A stretch of 51,049 nucleotides of DNA from AC-32 sp038236705 (GTDB taxonomy: Bacteria; Actinomycetota; Thermoleophilia; Gaiellales; Gaiellaceae): the NCBI GenBank assembly GCA_038236705.1, contig JBBRZN010000015.1, positions 1-51,049 of the forward strand. Reading direction: 5' to 3'. The first letter of the stretch is position 1. Each line of letters opens with the position of its first letter. A program made the position numbers and the translations under genes. The notes below the pieces were generated by a model. The model was not told the origin of the DNA. It saw only the letters and a program-made list of their open reading frames with translations, and did no database searches. Shown here one piece after another: positions 8,094-15,951 of the stretch.

Positions 8094-8915
8094 GTGGATT
8101 CCAGGCCGGTGGGTGTCTTCGACTCGGGCGTGGGCGGTCTGACCGTCCTGCACGAGTGCCTCGTGACGATGCCGCACGAGGACTTCCTCTACCTCGGCGA
8201 CCACGCGCGCCTGCCCTACGGGCCGCGCCCGCTGGAGGAGGTGAGCCGCTTCGCGCGGGAGATCGCCGCCTACCTCGCGGGTCAGGGCGTGAAGCTGCTG
8301 CTCGTCGCCTGCAACACGGCGACCTCCGCGGCGCTGCCGCAGCTTCAGGCGGAGCTGGCCGTGCCTGTCGTGGGCGTGATCACCCCCGAGGCCCACGCCG
8401 CGGTGCAGGCGACGCGCAACCGGCGGATCGGCCTGATGGCGACCGAGGCGACCGTCCAGGCGGGCCGGTACGCGCAACTCGTGCGGGCTCTCGACGCGGG
8501 TGCCGAGCTCGTCCCCGTGGCGTGTCCGCGGCTCGTCCCGCTGATCGAGAGCGACGAGCCCTTCGGCGCCGAGACGACGGAGGCGGTGCGCGAGTACGCG
8601 GCGCCGCTGAAGGCCGCCGAGGTGGACACGGTCATCCTCGGCTGCACGCACTACCCGCTGATCCGGCCGGTCTTCCAGCGCGTCTTCGGCCGCGGCGTCA
8701 CGCTCGTCTTCTCCGCGGAGGAGACCGCGCGCGAGGTGGCCGAGACGCTCGCGCGCAAGGGGATCGAGAACGGCGAGGGCCGCGAGGGCTCGTACCGGTT
8801 CCTGACCACGGGCGAGCCGGCACTCTTCCGCGCCCTCGGCGAGCGCTTCCTGCAGCTGCCGCTGGGCGAGGTCGAGCACGTCGCGGTCGCCGACCTCGAG
8901 GCGGCTCCGGCATGA
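8094..8915 (+). CDS. murI: Glutamate racemase
   Basis: A 273-residue cytoplasmic cofactor-independent racemase making D-glutamate for peptidoglycan. The two catalytic cysteines stand in ACNTATSA (Cys73) and GCTHYPL (Cys184). VFDSGVGGLTVL at the N-terminus and YLGDHARLPYG are family signatures. GTG 8094 gives the expected N-terminus. It heads a plus-strand unit with rph, an MgtC-family gene and rdgB, all overlapping or abutting; murI-rph-rdgB is a familiar actinobacterial arrangement. Confidence 0.97.
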   Translation: MDSRPVGVFDSGVGGLTVLHECLVTMPHEDFLYLGDHARLPYGPRPLEEVSRFAREIAAYLAGQGVKLLLVACNTATSAALPQLQAELAVPVVGVITPEAHAAVQATRNRRIGLMATEATVQAGRYAQLVRALDAGAELVPVACPRLVPLIESDEPFGAETTEAVREYAAPLKAAEVDTVILGCTHYPLIRPVFQRVFGRGVTLVFSAEETAREVAETLARKGIENGEGREGSYRFLTTGEPALFRALGERFLQLPLGEVEHVAVADLEAAPA

Positions 8916-9622
8916 GCCGGCACGACGGGCGGCGGCCCGACCAGCTGCGCCCGCTGGAGCTCGTCGTCGACTACCTCGAGCAGCCGCTCGGCTCGGTGCT
9001 CTACTCGCAGGGGAAGACCCGCGTGTTGTGCACGGCGTCGCTCGACGAGCAGATCCCGCGCTGGCTGCGAGGCGCGGGCCGCGGCTGGCTGACCGCGGAG
9101 TACTCGCTCCTGCCGGCCTCGACCGGCGAGCGCACGCAGCGCGAGGCGAGCGCGGGCAAGCAGAAGGGCCGAACCGTCGAGATCCAGCGCCTGATCGGCC
9201 GGGCGCTCCGCGCCGTCACCGACCTGGAGGCGCTCGGCGAGCGGACGCTCTGGGTGGACTGCGACGTGCTCCAGGCCGACGGCGGCACACGCTGCGCCGC
9301 GATCTCCGGGGCCTACGTCGCGGCCGCCCGCGCGCTCGGGAAGGCCGGGCTCTCGCGCGCGCTGCGCGATTCCGTCGCGGCGGTATCGGTCGGCATCGTG
9401 GGCGGCGAGCGCCTGCTCGACCTCGACTACGAGGAGGACTCGGGCGCGGAGGTCGACGTCAACGTCGTCAGGACCGGCGCCGGTCTGCTCGTGGAGGTGC
9501 AGGCGACCGCGGAGCGCGCGCCGTTCGGCCGCGACGACCTCGACGCCATGCTCGACCTCGCCGATTCCGGGATCGCCACGATTCGCGAGGCGCAGGAGGC
9601 CGCGCTCGATGCTGCTCCTTAG
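8912..9622 (+). CDS. rph: Ribonuclease PH
   Basis: A 236-residue phosphorolytic 3'-5' exoribonuclease that trims tRNA 3' ends, working as a hexamer in the cytoplasm. GRRPDQLRP at the start, KTRVLCTAS, GWLTAEYSLLP, the phosphate-site region TLWVDCDVLQADGGTRCAAI and LLDLDYEEDSGAEVDVNVV are all typical of the family. ATG 8912 overlaps the murI stop by 4 bp. Length matches the family norm. Confidence 0.97.
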   Translation: MSRHDGRRPDQLRPLELVVDYLEQPLGSVLYSQGKTRVLCTASLDEQIPRWLRGAGRGWLTAEYSLLPASTGERTQREASAGKQKGRTVEIQRLIGRALRAVTDLEALGERTLWVDCDVLQADGGTRCAAISGAYVAAARALGKAGLSRALRDSVAAVSVGIVGGERLLDLDYEEDSGAEVDVNVVRTGAGLLVEVQATAERAPFGRDDLDAMLDLADSGIATIREAQEAALDAAP

Positions 9623-10307
9623 CGTCCCGTCGCTCAGCTGGGAGGAGACCCTGCTGCGACTGGTGATCGCCGCGGTGCTGGGCGGAGCGGTCGGGCTCGA
9701 ACGGGAGCTGCGCGAGCGGGAGGCCGGCTTCCGCACGCACATGCTCGTCTCGGTCGGCTCGGCGCTGTTCACGATTGCCTCGGCCTACGGCTTCCGCGAG
9801 TTCCTCACCTCGGGCGACAACGTCATCCGGGCCGACCCGACGAGGATCGCCGCCCAGATCGTGACCGGGATCGGATTCCTGGGCGCCGGCGCGATCATCC
9901 GGCAGGGCCTGTCGGTGCGCGGGCTGACGACGGCCGCGACGCTCTGGCTGGTGGCGGCGATCGGCCTGACGAGCGGCGCGGGTTACTACTCGGCCGCGGT
10001 GATCACGACGCTGGTCGCGCTCATCTCGCTCTGGCCGCTGCGGATCGCGACGCACCTCGTGATCACCCGGTTCCGGCCTGAATCGGGGCGGCTACTGGTG
10101 CAGTTGCCGATCGGAGAGAGCCCGGGGCCGCTCGTCACGGCCGTCGAGGCGGTTGGCGCCAAGCTGCTCACGCTCGAGATCAACCAGGAAGGCGACCGGC
10201 GCAACGTGCTACTGGACGTCGAGCTTCCGAAGGGGGCTGAGGCGACCGAGATGGTCGCGAAGCTCGCGGAGGTGGAGCACGTGGTGGGGGCCCGCTGGAC
10301 CGACTGA
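9609..10307 (+). CDS. MgtC/SapB family membrane protein
   Basis: A 232-residue inner-membrane protein. The N-terminal half has four to five hydrophobic helices with the MgtC signatures GGAVGLERELREREAGFRTH, LVSVGSALFT, GIGFLGAGAII and VRGLTTAATLW. The C-terminal 80 residues form a soluble ACT-like domain. Family members affect magnesium homeostasis and intracellular survival in some bacteria; the exact activity is unsettled. The start ATG 9609 lies 14 bp inside rph. A later start would lose the first hydrophobic segment. It sits between rph and rdgB, an unusual guest in that unit. Confidence 0.9.
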   Translation: MLLLSVPSLSWEETLLRLVIAAVLGGAVGLERELREREAGFRTHMLVSVGSALFTIASAYGFREFLTSGDNVIRADPTRIAAQIVTGIGFLGAGAIIRQGLSVRGLTTAATLWLVAAIGLTSGAGYYSAAVITTLVALISLWPLRIATHLVITRFRPESGRLLVQLPIGESPGPLVTAVEAVGAKLLTLEINQEGDRRNVLLDVELPKGAEATEMVAKLAEVEHVVGARWTD

Positions 10308-10858
10308 CCGTACGGCTCTGCTCGCAGAACCCGGACAAGCTGCGCGAGCTGGCCGCTCTTCTGCCGGACTGGGAGCTCGAGCTGCTGGGCGCCGAGGGGT
10401 ACCCGGAGGAGGGAAGCGACAGTTATTACGAGAACGCGCGCGGCAAGGCGCTCTTCGGCCGGGAGGTCGGGCCTGCGGAGGCCTGGATGCTCGGTGAGGA
10501 CTCGGGGCTCGAGGTCGAGGCGCTCGGCGGCGCTCCGGGGATCCGCTCGGCCCGCTACGCCCCGGAGGGCAGCGAGGCGAACGCGAAGCTGCTGGGCGAG
10601 CTGCGCGGGGTCGAGGGCGAGGCGCGCCGGGCGCGCTACGTCTGCGAGCTCGTGCTGATCGGGCCGGCGGGCCAGGAGCTCCGCGGCACAGGGATCTTCC
10701 AGGGGCGGATCGCCGAGGAGCCGCGCGGGGTGGAGGGTTTCGGCTACGACCCGGTATTCATCCCGGAGGGCGAAGAGCAAACCGTCGCCGAGCTCGGCGA
10801 CGACTGGAAGTCCCGCAACTCGCATCGGGCCAGAGCCGCGCGAGCCCTTGTGAGTTAA
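10304..10858 (+). CDS. rdgB: RdgB/HAM1 non-canonical purine NTP pyrophosphatase, apparent CTG start
   Basis: A 184-residue cytoplasmic house-cleaning enzyme hydrolysing dITP, ITP and XTP to monophosphates. Motifs are SQNPDKLREL (the usual SGNxxKxxE/L site), YYENARGKAL, LGEDSGLEVEAL with the catalytic Asp, GFGYDPVF and the C-terminal SHRARAARAL. No ATG, GTG or TTG lies in frame between the preceding region and the first conserved strand. The CTG at 10304 overlaps the preceding TGA as CTGA, mimicking the ATGA pattern seen elsewhere, and aligns exactly with the family Met. The next ATG (10487) would remove the NTP-binding loop. CTG initiation is therefore inferred; an alternative is CTG 10295. 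Confidence 0.9.
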   Translation: MTVRLCSQNPDKLRELAALLPDWELELLGAEGYPEEGSDSYYENARGKALFGREVGPAEAWMLGEDSGLEVEALGGAPGIRSARYAPEGSEANAKLLGELRGVEGEARRARYVCELVLIGPAGQELRGTGIFQGRIAEEPRGVEGFGYDPVFIPEGEEQTVAELGDDWKSRNSHRARAARALVS

Positions 10859-10864
10859 CACACG

Positions 10865-10895
10865 AGGGACACACCCTGGGTGTGTCCCTGGTTTT
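10865..10895. terminator. Strong hairpin terminator between rdgB and the BrkB gene
   Basis: AGGGACACACC and GGTGTGTCCCT pair perfectly over 11 bp around a CTG loop, followed by GGTTTT on the plus strand. It lies between convergent genes and should stop plus-strand transcription. Confidence 0.8.
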
Positions 10896-11718
10896 AGGCG
10901 AGGCCGGCGGCTTCGTCGAGCTCCGTGGTGCGCCGGCGCTCCATCAGCCACCAGTTCACCTCGGCGCCGAAGACGATCGCGTTCGCCATCACGTAGAGCC
11001 AGACGAGCAGCAACGCCGGCCCGCCGAACGCCTTCAGCGCGACCACGTTGCTCGAGAAGCGCACGTAGAGCGGGAGCACCTGGAAGCTCGCCTCCAACAG
11101 CACCGCGGCCACCACGGCCCCCGGCAGCACGTCGCGGAACGAGTGCGCGACGTTCGTCAGCAGGTAGTAGACCGAGACGAGGAAGACGAAGACCGCCAGC
11201 AGCGAGACTCCGATCGAGAGCCCGTACGCCACGTAGACGTTCTTCGCGAAGCCGTCCGCGTAGCGCTTGAGCAGGTCGTAGCCGAATGACCCGATCAGCA
11301 GCCCGACGAATAGCGTCACGAGCGAGAGGAGCATCAGCCCCACCGCGAGCAGCTTCCCGCGCAGGAAGGAGCGGTTCGGCTTCCCGTAGACGATGTTGAA
11401 CGCGGACTCGAGCACACTGAAGAGCGAGAGGGACGTCCAGAGCAGCGCAGCTCCGCCGATGATTCCGAGCGCCGTCGCGTGCTTCTGGATCTCGCGAATT
11501 GTGTGGACGATGCTGGAGATCGAGCTCCCCGGGAACGCGCGCTTCAACTCGGTGACGAGGTAGCTCGATTCGTCGGGCCGTCCGGCGAGAGACAGCAGCG
11601 AGATCGTGAGAAAGAGGAGCGGCACGAACGACAGCAGCGCGAAGTAGGCGATCATCGCCGCGAGGTGCGGGCCGCGGTCCGCGTAGAACTTCCCGATCGC
11701 TTTGGGCAGGCGTGGCAT
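10894..11718 (-). CDS. YihY/BrkB family membrane protein
   Basis: A 274-residue inner-membrane protein with about six hydrophobic helices: LAAMIAYFALLSFVPLLF, the GIIGGAALLWTSLSLF segment, KLLAVGLMLLSLVTLFVG, SLLAVFVFLVSVYYLL, LPGAVVAAVLLEASFQ and ALLLVWLYVMANAIVFGAEVN. These are the family hallmarks. Members were once called ribonuclease BN in error; transport or lipid-related roles are proposed but unsettled. ATG 11718 begins directly before the conserved amphipathic N-terminus; the longer open frame upstream is not coding. It is divergent from the roadblock gene across 33 bp. Confidence 0.88.
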   Translation of the reverse strand: MPRLPKAIGKFYADRGPHLAAMIAYFALLSFVPLLFLTISLLSLAGRPDESSYLVTELKRAFPGSSISSIVHTIREIQKHATALGIIGGAALLWTSLSLFSVLESAFNIVYGKPNRSFLRGKLLAVGLMLLSLVTLFVGLLIGSFGYDLLKRYADGFAKNVYVAYGLSIGVSLLAVFVFLVSVYYLLTNVAHSFRDVLPGAVVAAVLLEASFQVLPLYVRFSSNVVALKAFGGPALLLVWLYVMANAIVFGAEVNWWLMERRRTTELDEAAGLA

Positions 11719-11739
11719 GAGCCGGAGTATGGGCTGTGT

Positions 11740-11745
11740 TAGCGT
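11740..11745 (+). promoter_or_regulatory. -10 box TAGCGT, leaderless promoter of the roadblock gene
   Basis: TAGCGT ends 6 nt before GTG 11752, with no ribosome binding site between them, in the 33-bp divergent gap. Confidence 0.45.
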
Positions 11746-11751
11746 CAGAAC

Positions 11752-12159
11752 GTGGCTACAACACAGGCACTCGCCGACCTGACCGAGATCTCGAGCCAGA
11801 TCGAGAGCGCCGTCGCTTTCGACCGCGAGGGAACCGTCGTCGCCTCGACCGTGGACGACGAGCGCGCCGGCCGCCTCGCCTCGACCGCGCTCGAATTGCT
11901 CAACGCGGCCGAGGAGCACGGTATCGACGGCAAGGAGCTCGCGCAGCTCGACGTCGCCCTCCAGGACGGCAGCGTCTTCGTCGTCCGCGACGGCGACCGC
12001 CTGATCGTCGCGACGACGACGCCCGAGCCGACCGCCGGCCTCGTCTTCTACGACCTCAAGAGCTGCCTCCGCGGCCTGGGCACGGAGCCGCCGGCGAAGG
12101 CGAAGCGCGCGACCGCCAAGCGCGCCGCTCCGAGAAAGAAGAAGGATGCGGGGTCGTAA
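11752..12159 (+). CDS. Roadblock/LC7-like domain protein
   Basis: A 135-residue cytoplasmic protein. Residues 1-105 look like a roadblock/LC7 fold: helix (LADLTEISSQIESAV), strand (AFDREGTVVAST), long helix (LASTALELLNAAEEHG), then strands (LDVALQDGSVFVVRDGDRL and VATTT). Such proteins form dimers that serve small GTPases of the MglA type or act as scaffolds. The last 25 residues are a Lys/Arg/Ala tail that may bind nucleic acid or membrane lipids. No MglA-like GTPase is in the window. It is followed with overlap by a small membrane protein gene and pyrE. Confidence 0.72.
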   Translation: MATTQALADLTEISSQIESAVAFDREGTVVASTVDDERAGRLASTALELLNAAEEHGIDGKELAQLDVALQDGSVFVVRDGDRLIVATTTPEPTAGLVFYDLKSCLRGLGTEPPAKAKRATAKRAAPRKKKDAGS

Positions 12160-12355
12160 CTTCCTCACCGGGTTCCTGCTCGCCGCCGGCTCGGCAGTGG
12201 GCACCGTCCTCTACCGCCGCCGGGCCGCGCGCCGGCGGGAGCGCGTCCAGCTCTACTTCGGCGACGGCTCGATGGTCTCGCTGACCGAGGGCTCGCCGGA
12301 GGCGGAGCGCCTGCTCGCCCGCGCCCGCGACCTGCTCGCGGCCGCTCGCGCCTAG
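12146..12355 (+). CDS. Small single-helix membrane protein, unknown function
   Basis: A 69-residue protein that I do not recognise. Residues 5-22 (NFLTGFLLAAGSAVGTVL) form one membrane helix, followed by a strongly basic stretch (YRRRAARRRERV) that should remain in the cytoplasm. The C-terminal part is amphipathic (SPEAERLLARARDLLAAARA). ATG 12146 overlaps the roadblock gene by 14 bp and the stop TAG shares a base with the pyrE GTG, so it belongs to that transcription unit. Codon use agrees with its neighbours. Confidence 0.7.
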   Translation: MRGRNFLTGFLLAAGSAVGTVLYRRRAARRRERVQLYFGDGSMVSLTEGSPEAERLLARARDLLAAARA

Positions 12356-12912
12356 TGGAGCGCGAGGAGCTCGGCGCCGCCCTGCGCGAGCACGCCTACC
12401 TCGAGGGCGATTTCGTCCTGCGCTCCGGTCGGCGGTCGCGCTACTACCTCGACAAGTACCGCTTCGAGACGCGGCCCGACCTGCTACGCCCGCTCGGCGG
12501 GCTGATCGCCGCGGCCGTGCGTGAGTTCGAGCCCGAGGCCGCGCGCCTCGCCGGGCCGGAGCTCGGAGCGGTCGCGCTCGCCGCGGCGGCCTCGCTCTCG
12601 TCCGGCCTGCCCTTCCTGATCGTGCGCAAGGAGGCCAAGGAATACGGCACGGCGAACCGACTCGAGGGTGTGTCCGAGGAAGGCGAGCTTGTCTGCCTCG
12701 TCGAGGACGTCGTCACCTCCGGCGGCGCCGCGGCCGAGGCGATCGAGGCGCTACGGGAGGCGGGGCTGCGGGTCGGGACGGCCGTCTGCGTGGTCGACAG
12801 GGAAGAGGGTGGAGCCGACGAACTAGCCCGTGTCGGAGTGCGCTTGCGGCCCCTATTCCGGGCGTCCGAGTTGCTCTCCGAGGCAAAAAGTGCCGCAAAA
12901 CCGCATGGTTGA
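12355..12912 (+). CDS. pyrE: Orotate phosphoribosyltransferase
   Basis: A 185-residue cytoplasmic enzyme joining orotate to PRPP to form orotidine monophosphate in UMP synthesis. The PRPP-binding loop is VCLVEDVVTSGGAAAEA (about residues 103-119). FVLRSGRRSRYYLDKYRFET at 20-39 and the flexible-loop region FLIVRKEAKEYGTANRLEG are typical. GTG 12355 shares its first base with the preceding stop. pyrF, the next enzyme in the pathway, lies 633 bp on, separated by the HU gene. Confidence 0.95.
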   Translation: MEREELGAALREHAYLEGDFVLRSGRRSRYYLDKYRFETRPDLLRPLGGLIAAAVREFEPEAARLAGPELGAVALAAAASLSSGLPFLIVRKEAKEYGTANRLEGVSEEGELVCLVEDVVTSGGAAAEAIEALREAGLRVGTAVCVVDREEGGADELARVGVRLRPLFRASELLSEAKSAAKPHG

Positions 12913-12937
12913 GCGGAAATGGTATCCCTGTTAGGGT
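12909..12937 (+). promoter_or_regulatory. Promoter of the HU gene
   Basis: TTGAGC (12909-12914), a 17-bp spacer and TAGGGT (12932-12937) form a standard sigma-70 promoter overlapping the pyrE end. A purine-rich ribosome binding site (GGGAGGAGAGGAG, about 12968-12980) precedes GTG 12986. Confidence 0.6.
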
Positions 12938-12985
12938 TTTTAGCCCGGGTTACAACCCACAGCAACCGGGAGGAGAGGAGCGATT

Positions 12986-13333
12986 GTGACGAAGCAAGAG
13001 TTCGTTGATCGCGTAGCTCAGAGGTCGAACATGTCGAGGCGTGAGGCCTCCGATGCGGTCGACGCGGTGCTCGATTCGATCACCGAGACGTTGCGCCAGC
13101 ACAGCGAAGTGAACTTCACCGGCTTCGGGAAGTTCTCGACGCAGCACCGCAAGGAGCGGCAGGGCGTCAACCCGCGCAATCCGAGCCAGAAGGTGACGAT
13201 CCCGGCTGCGACCGTGCCGAAGTTCTCGGCCGGCAGCACGCTGAAGCAGGCCGTGAAAGGCGGCGGCGGCGGTGGCGGCGGCGGCGGCGGGAACGACGGC
13301 GGCGGCAACGGCGGTAGCGGCGGAGGCTTCTAG
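12986..13333 (+). CDS. HU family DNA-binding protein with glycine-rich tail
   Basis: A 115-residue nucleoid protein. Residues 1-90 are a complete HU fold: TKQEFVDRVAQRSNMSRREA, the VNFTGFGKF turn, the DNA-binding arm RKERQGVNPRNPSQKVTIPA with the tip Pro, and VPKFSAGSTLKQAV. It bends and compacts DNA, usually as a dimer. Residues 91-115 are almost pure Gly with some Asn, Asp and Ser. Other actinobacterial HU proteins carry Lys/Ala-rich tails, so this acidic-neutral Gly tail is unusual. It has its own promoter, a good ribosome binding site and a strong terminator after it, so it is monocistronic. Confidence 0.93.
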   Translation: MTKQEFVDRVAQRSNMSRREASDAVDAVLDSITETLRQHSEVNFTGFGKFSTQHRKERQGVNPRNPSQKVTIPAATVPKFSAGSTLKQAVKGGGGGGGGGGGNDGGGNGGSGGGF

Positions 13334-13357
13334 CCGCAGGCCCCTTCAAGGTTTGAG

Positions 13358-13385
13358 CCAGAGGGCCGCGCGAGCGGCCCTCTGG
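13358..13385 (+). terminator. Terminator after the HU gene
   Basis: CCAGAGGGCCGC and GCGGCCCTCTGG pair over 12 bp around GCGA, 25 bp after the HU stop. The T content downstream (CGTTGTTG) is weak, but the stem is very stable. Confidence 0.8.
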
Positions 13386-13532
13386 CGTTGTTGCGGGCCG
13401 GGTTCGCCGCTAGGAGCGCGGGTGAACCCCTGGTTCCCCCGCGAGCCCCCTCCTTTACATCGGCCTCTCGATTCGCACGTTGCACGGAGCCGGCCATTGA
13501 AAATGAGGTCACCTCCTGACCGAACGGGGCGG

Positions 13533-13538
13533 TAGCCT
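13533..13538 (+). promoter_or_regulatory. -10 box TAGCCT, leaderless pyrF promoter
   Basis: TAGCCT ends 7 nt before GTG 13546 and no Shine-Dalgarno sequence intervenes. Confidence 0.5.
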
Positions 13539-13545
13539 CTCTCGC

Positions 13546-14466
13546 GTGAGCGCTGAGCCGGCCGTCGCCTCGACCGCGCTGTTTCCCGACCGGCTGGCGG
13601 AAGCGGTCGAGCGCAAGCGTTCCCAGCTGCTCGTCGGCCTCGACCCGCGGCCGGATTTGCTGCCGGTCGAGCTGGCGGGAGACGCGCACCTGTCGAGATC
13701 CGCCGCCGCCGAAGCGTGCGAGCGCTTCTGCTGCGGGATCGTGGACGCCGTCGCGCCGCACGTCGTCGGCGTCAAGCCGCAGCTCGCGTTCTTCGAGGCG
13801 CTCGGCGCCGACGGGATTCGCGCTCTCGAGGACGTCTGCGCCTATGCGCGCTCGGCAGGGCTGATCGTGCTCGCCGACGGCAAGCGGGCCGACATCGGCT
13901 CGACCTCCCGCGCGTATGCCTCCGCCTATCTCGAGCCCCACGGCGAGCGCCCCGCGCTCGCGGACGCGCTGACCGTGAACCCATATCTGGGGCGGGACTC
14001 GCTCGAGCCGTTCCTCGCCGCGTGCAGGCGCGACGGCGCGGGGATCTTCTGCATCGTCAAGACTTCGAACGAGGGCGGCGCCGACGTTCAGGACCTCGTC
14101 CTCTCAGACGGCCGGCCGCTCTGGCAGCACGTGGCGCGCCTCGTGCACGAGCTCGGCGAGGAGCTCATCGGCGAGCGCGGCCTCTCCAGCGTCGGCGCGG
14201 TCGTGGGCGCGACCCATCCGCGGGCCGTCGGCGAGGCCCGGCGGCTGCTGCCGAAGTCGATCCTGCTCCTGCCCGGAGTCGGCGCGCAGGGAGCGACTCC
14301 GGCCGACATCGCCAGAGCGTTCACGAGCGGGCCGGCCAGCGCGCTGGTCAACGCCTCCCGCAGCGTCATCTACGCCTTCCGCAACGGCCAGGAGGACTGG
14401 CGAACGGCGGCGGCCCTGGAGGCGGCGAGGCTCCGCCGCGAGGTCTGGGCCGTGTCGGGCTGGTAA
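13546..14466 (+). CDS. pyrF: Orotidine 5'-phosphate decarboxylase, type 2
   Basis: A 306-residue cytoplasmic TIM-barrel enzyme, the last step to UMP. The longer length and the DGKRADIGSTS motif with catalytic Lys113 and Asp116 mark the type 2 (mycobacterial-like) subfamily. GLDPRP near the N-terminus, VNPYLGRDSLEPF, VKTSNEGG, VVGATHP and LPGVGAQGA are further signatures. GTG 13546 fits the usual start. It is followed by a LysM protein gene 4 bp later and a DD-carboxypeptidase gene. Confidence 0.96.
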   Translation: MSAEPAVASTALFPDRLAEAVERKRSQLLVGLDPRPDLLPVELAGDAHLSRSAAAEACERFCCGIVDAVAPHVVGVKPQLAFFEALGADGIRALEDVCAYARSAGLIVLADGKRADIGSTSRAYASAYLEPHGERPALADALTVNPYLGRDSLEPFLAACRRDGAGIFCIVKTSNEGGADVQDLVLSDGRPLWQHVARLVHELGEELIGERGLSSVGAVVGATHPRAVGEARRLLPKSILLLPGVGAQGATPADIARAFTSGPASALVNASRSVIYAFRNGQEDWRTAAALEAARLRREVWAVSGW

Positions 14467-14469
14467 GCC

Positions 14470-14805
14470 TTGGCGCGGGGCTGGCGGGGGGAGGCCAAGC
14501 GCTACGGCGCGCCCGCGGCGTTTCTCGCCGCGGCGACGATCGCGGTGCTCCTCGTGCGTTCCGGGCTGCAGACCAAGGCCTTGCCGGGCACGACCTCCGT
14601 CGCGACCACCCAGTCCACCCCTACCGCGACCGGGACGACCGGGACAACCACCGCCAAGCGCAGGCAGTTCTACCGCCTGCGCAGCGGCGAGACGCTCAGC
14701 GACGTCGCGATCCGCTTCGACACCACGGTCGAGGACCTGCTCGCCCTCAATCCCGGGATCGAGCCGACGAACCTGAACGTGGGCCAGCGGATCCGCGTCC
14801 GCTGA
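14470..14805 (+). CDS. Membrane-anchored LysM domain protein
   Basis: A 111-residue protein. Residues 12-31 (APAAFLAAATIAVLLVRS) are a membrane anchor or uncleaved signal. A Thr/Ser-rich linker (about 38-62) spans to a single LysM domain (FYRLRSGETLSDVAIRFDTTVEDLLALNPGIE and following), which binds peptidoglycan glycan strands. It has no catalytic domain. TTG 14470 was chosen because it lies 4 bp after the pyrF stop and immediately precedes the membrane segment. The next gene codes for a peptidoglycan carboxypeptidase, so it may be a cell-wall helper protein. Confidence 0.85.
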   Translation: MARGWRGEAKRYGAPAAFLAAATIAVLLVRSGLQTKALPGTTSVATTQSTPTATGTTGTTTAKRRQFYRLRSGETLSDVAIRFDTTVEDLLALNPGIEPTNLNVGQRIRVR

Positions 14806-14817
14806 CTCACCGATAAG

Positions 14818-14823
14818 TAGACT
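14818..14823 (+). promoter_or_regulatory. -10 box TAGACT, carboxypeptidase promoter
   Basis: TAGACT ends 9 nt before GTG 14833 with no ribosome binding site, matching the leaderless pattern seen at other genes here. Confidence 0.45.
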
Positions 14824-14832
14824 CGCCGTCCC

Positions 14833-15951
14833 GTGAAGCGCCGACTGCTCGTCGCCGCCGCGGCTCTCGCGCTCGCGGCCCCCGTCCTGGGGGCTCCGCC
14901 GCAAGTAACCGGGCGCTCGTACGTCGTGGAAAACGGCGTCACCGGCGAGATCCTGCTCGCCCGTAACGCGCGCGAGCGCGTTCCGATCGCGAGCATCACC
15001 AAGCTGATGACGGTGCTGCTGACGTTGGAGCACGCCCGGCCCGGCAACACCGTTCTTGTCAGCCCGTTGGCCGCGGAGGTTGGCGAGTCGAGCGCCAACC
15101 TCCGGCCGGGCGAGCGGCTGACCGTGCGCGAGCTGCTCGAGGCGGCGCTGATCCAGAGCGCGAACGACGCCGCCGATGCGCTCGCGATCTACATCGGTCA
15201 CGGGAGCGAATCGCGCTTCGTGGCGATGATGAACACGCGGGCACGCAAGCTCGGGCTCCGGGACACGCACTTCGTCCGCCCCGACGGCCTCGATGCGACC
15301 GGCCACCTCTCGAGTGCGCGTGACGTGACGCTGCTCGCGCGCCTGCTGATGCACCGCCCGGTCGTGCGTCAGATCGTGCGCCAGCGCGGAGCCACCATCT
15401 CGGGCGGCCGCAGCCTGCGCACCTGGAACGACCTGCTCTATAGCTACCCAGGGATCTTCGGCGTCAAGACGGGTCACACTTCCGCGGCCGGCTGGTCGCA
15501 GGTCGCCGCGGCGCGCCGGCGGGGTGTGACGGTCTACGCGACGCTGCTCGGAAGCCCGGACCGCGACACGCGCAACGCCGACCTCGCGGAACTGCTCGAC
15601 TGGGGCTTCTCGCGCTACCGGCCGGCCGCGGTGGTCGTGCGGGGCCGCGCCTACGCCGAGGCCGAGCTCGCGTACGGCCGCAAGCCGCTGGCGCTCGTCG
15701 CGGCCCGCTCTCTGGTCCCGACCGTCCGCGTCGATCACCCGCTCGTGCGGCGCGTCGTCGCCGCCACCGCGGTCGAGTTGCCCGTGCGGCGAGGCCAGTC
15801 GCTCGGAGAGGTTCGCGTCTACCAGCGCGGACGCCTGGTCGGTGTCACCAAGCTCGTCGCCGAGCGCTCGGTCACGCGCCTCGGCCTCACCGGCCGCGCG
15901 GGCTGGTACGCGGGGCGTACCCTGCACCACATGTGGGGCTGGGTCTCGTGA
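14833..15951 (+). CDS. D-alanyl-D-alanine carboxypeptidase (peptidase S11)
   Basis: A 372-residue exported penicillin-binding protein that trims the terminal D-Ala of peptidoglycan pentapeptides. A signal peptide spans 1-21 (RRLLVAAAALALAAPVLG, cleavage after GA). The three active-site motifs are complete: SITK (Ser54-Lys57), SAN (109-111) and KTG (212-214). The C-terminal 110 residues are a beta-rich domain like that of PBP5 relatives. There is no obvious C-terminal amphipathic anchor. The stop overlaps the GTG of the sugar-kinase gene. Confidence 0.94.
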   Translation: MKRRLLVAAAALALAAPVLGAPPQVTGRSYVVENGVTGEILLARNARERVPIASITKLMTVLLTLEHARPGNTVLVSPLAAEVGESSANLRPGERLTVRELLEAALIQSANDAADALAIYIGHGSESRFVAMMNTRARKLGLRDTHFVRPDGLDATGHLSSARDVTLLARLLMHRPVVRQIVRQRGATISGGRSLRTWNDLLYSYPGIFGVKTGHTSAAGWSQVAAARRRGVTVYATLLGSPDRDTRNADLAELLDWGFSRYRPAAVVVRGRAYAEAELAYGRKPLALVAARSLVPTVRVDHPLVRRVVAATAVELPVRRGQSLGEVRVYQRGRLVGVTKLVAERSVTRLGLTGRAGWYAGRTLHHMWGWVS

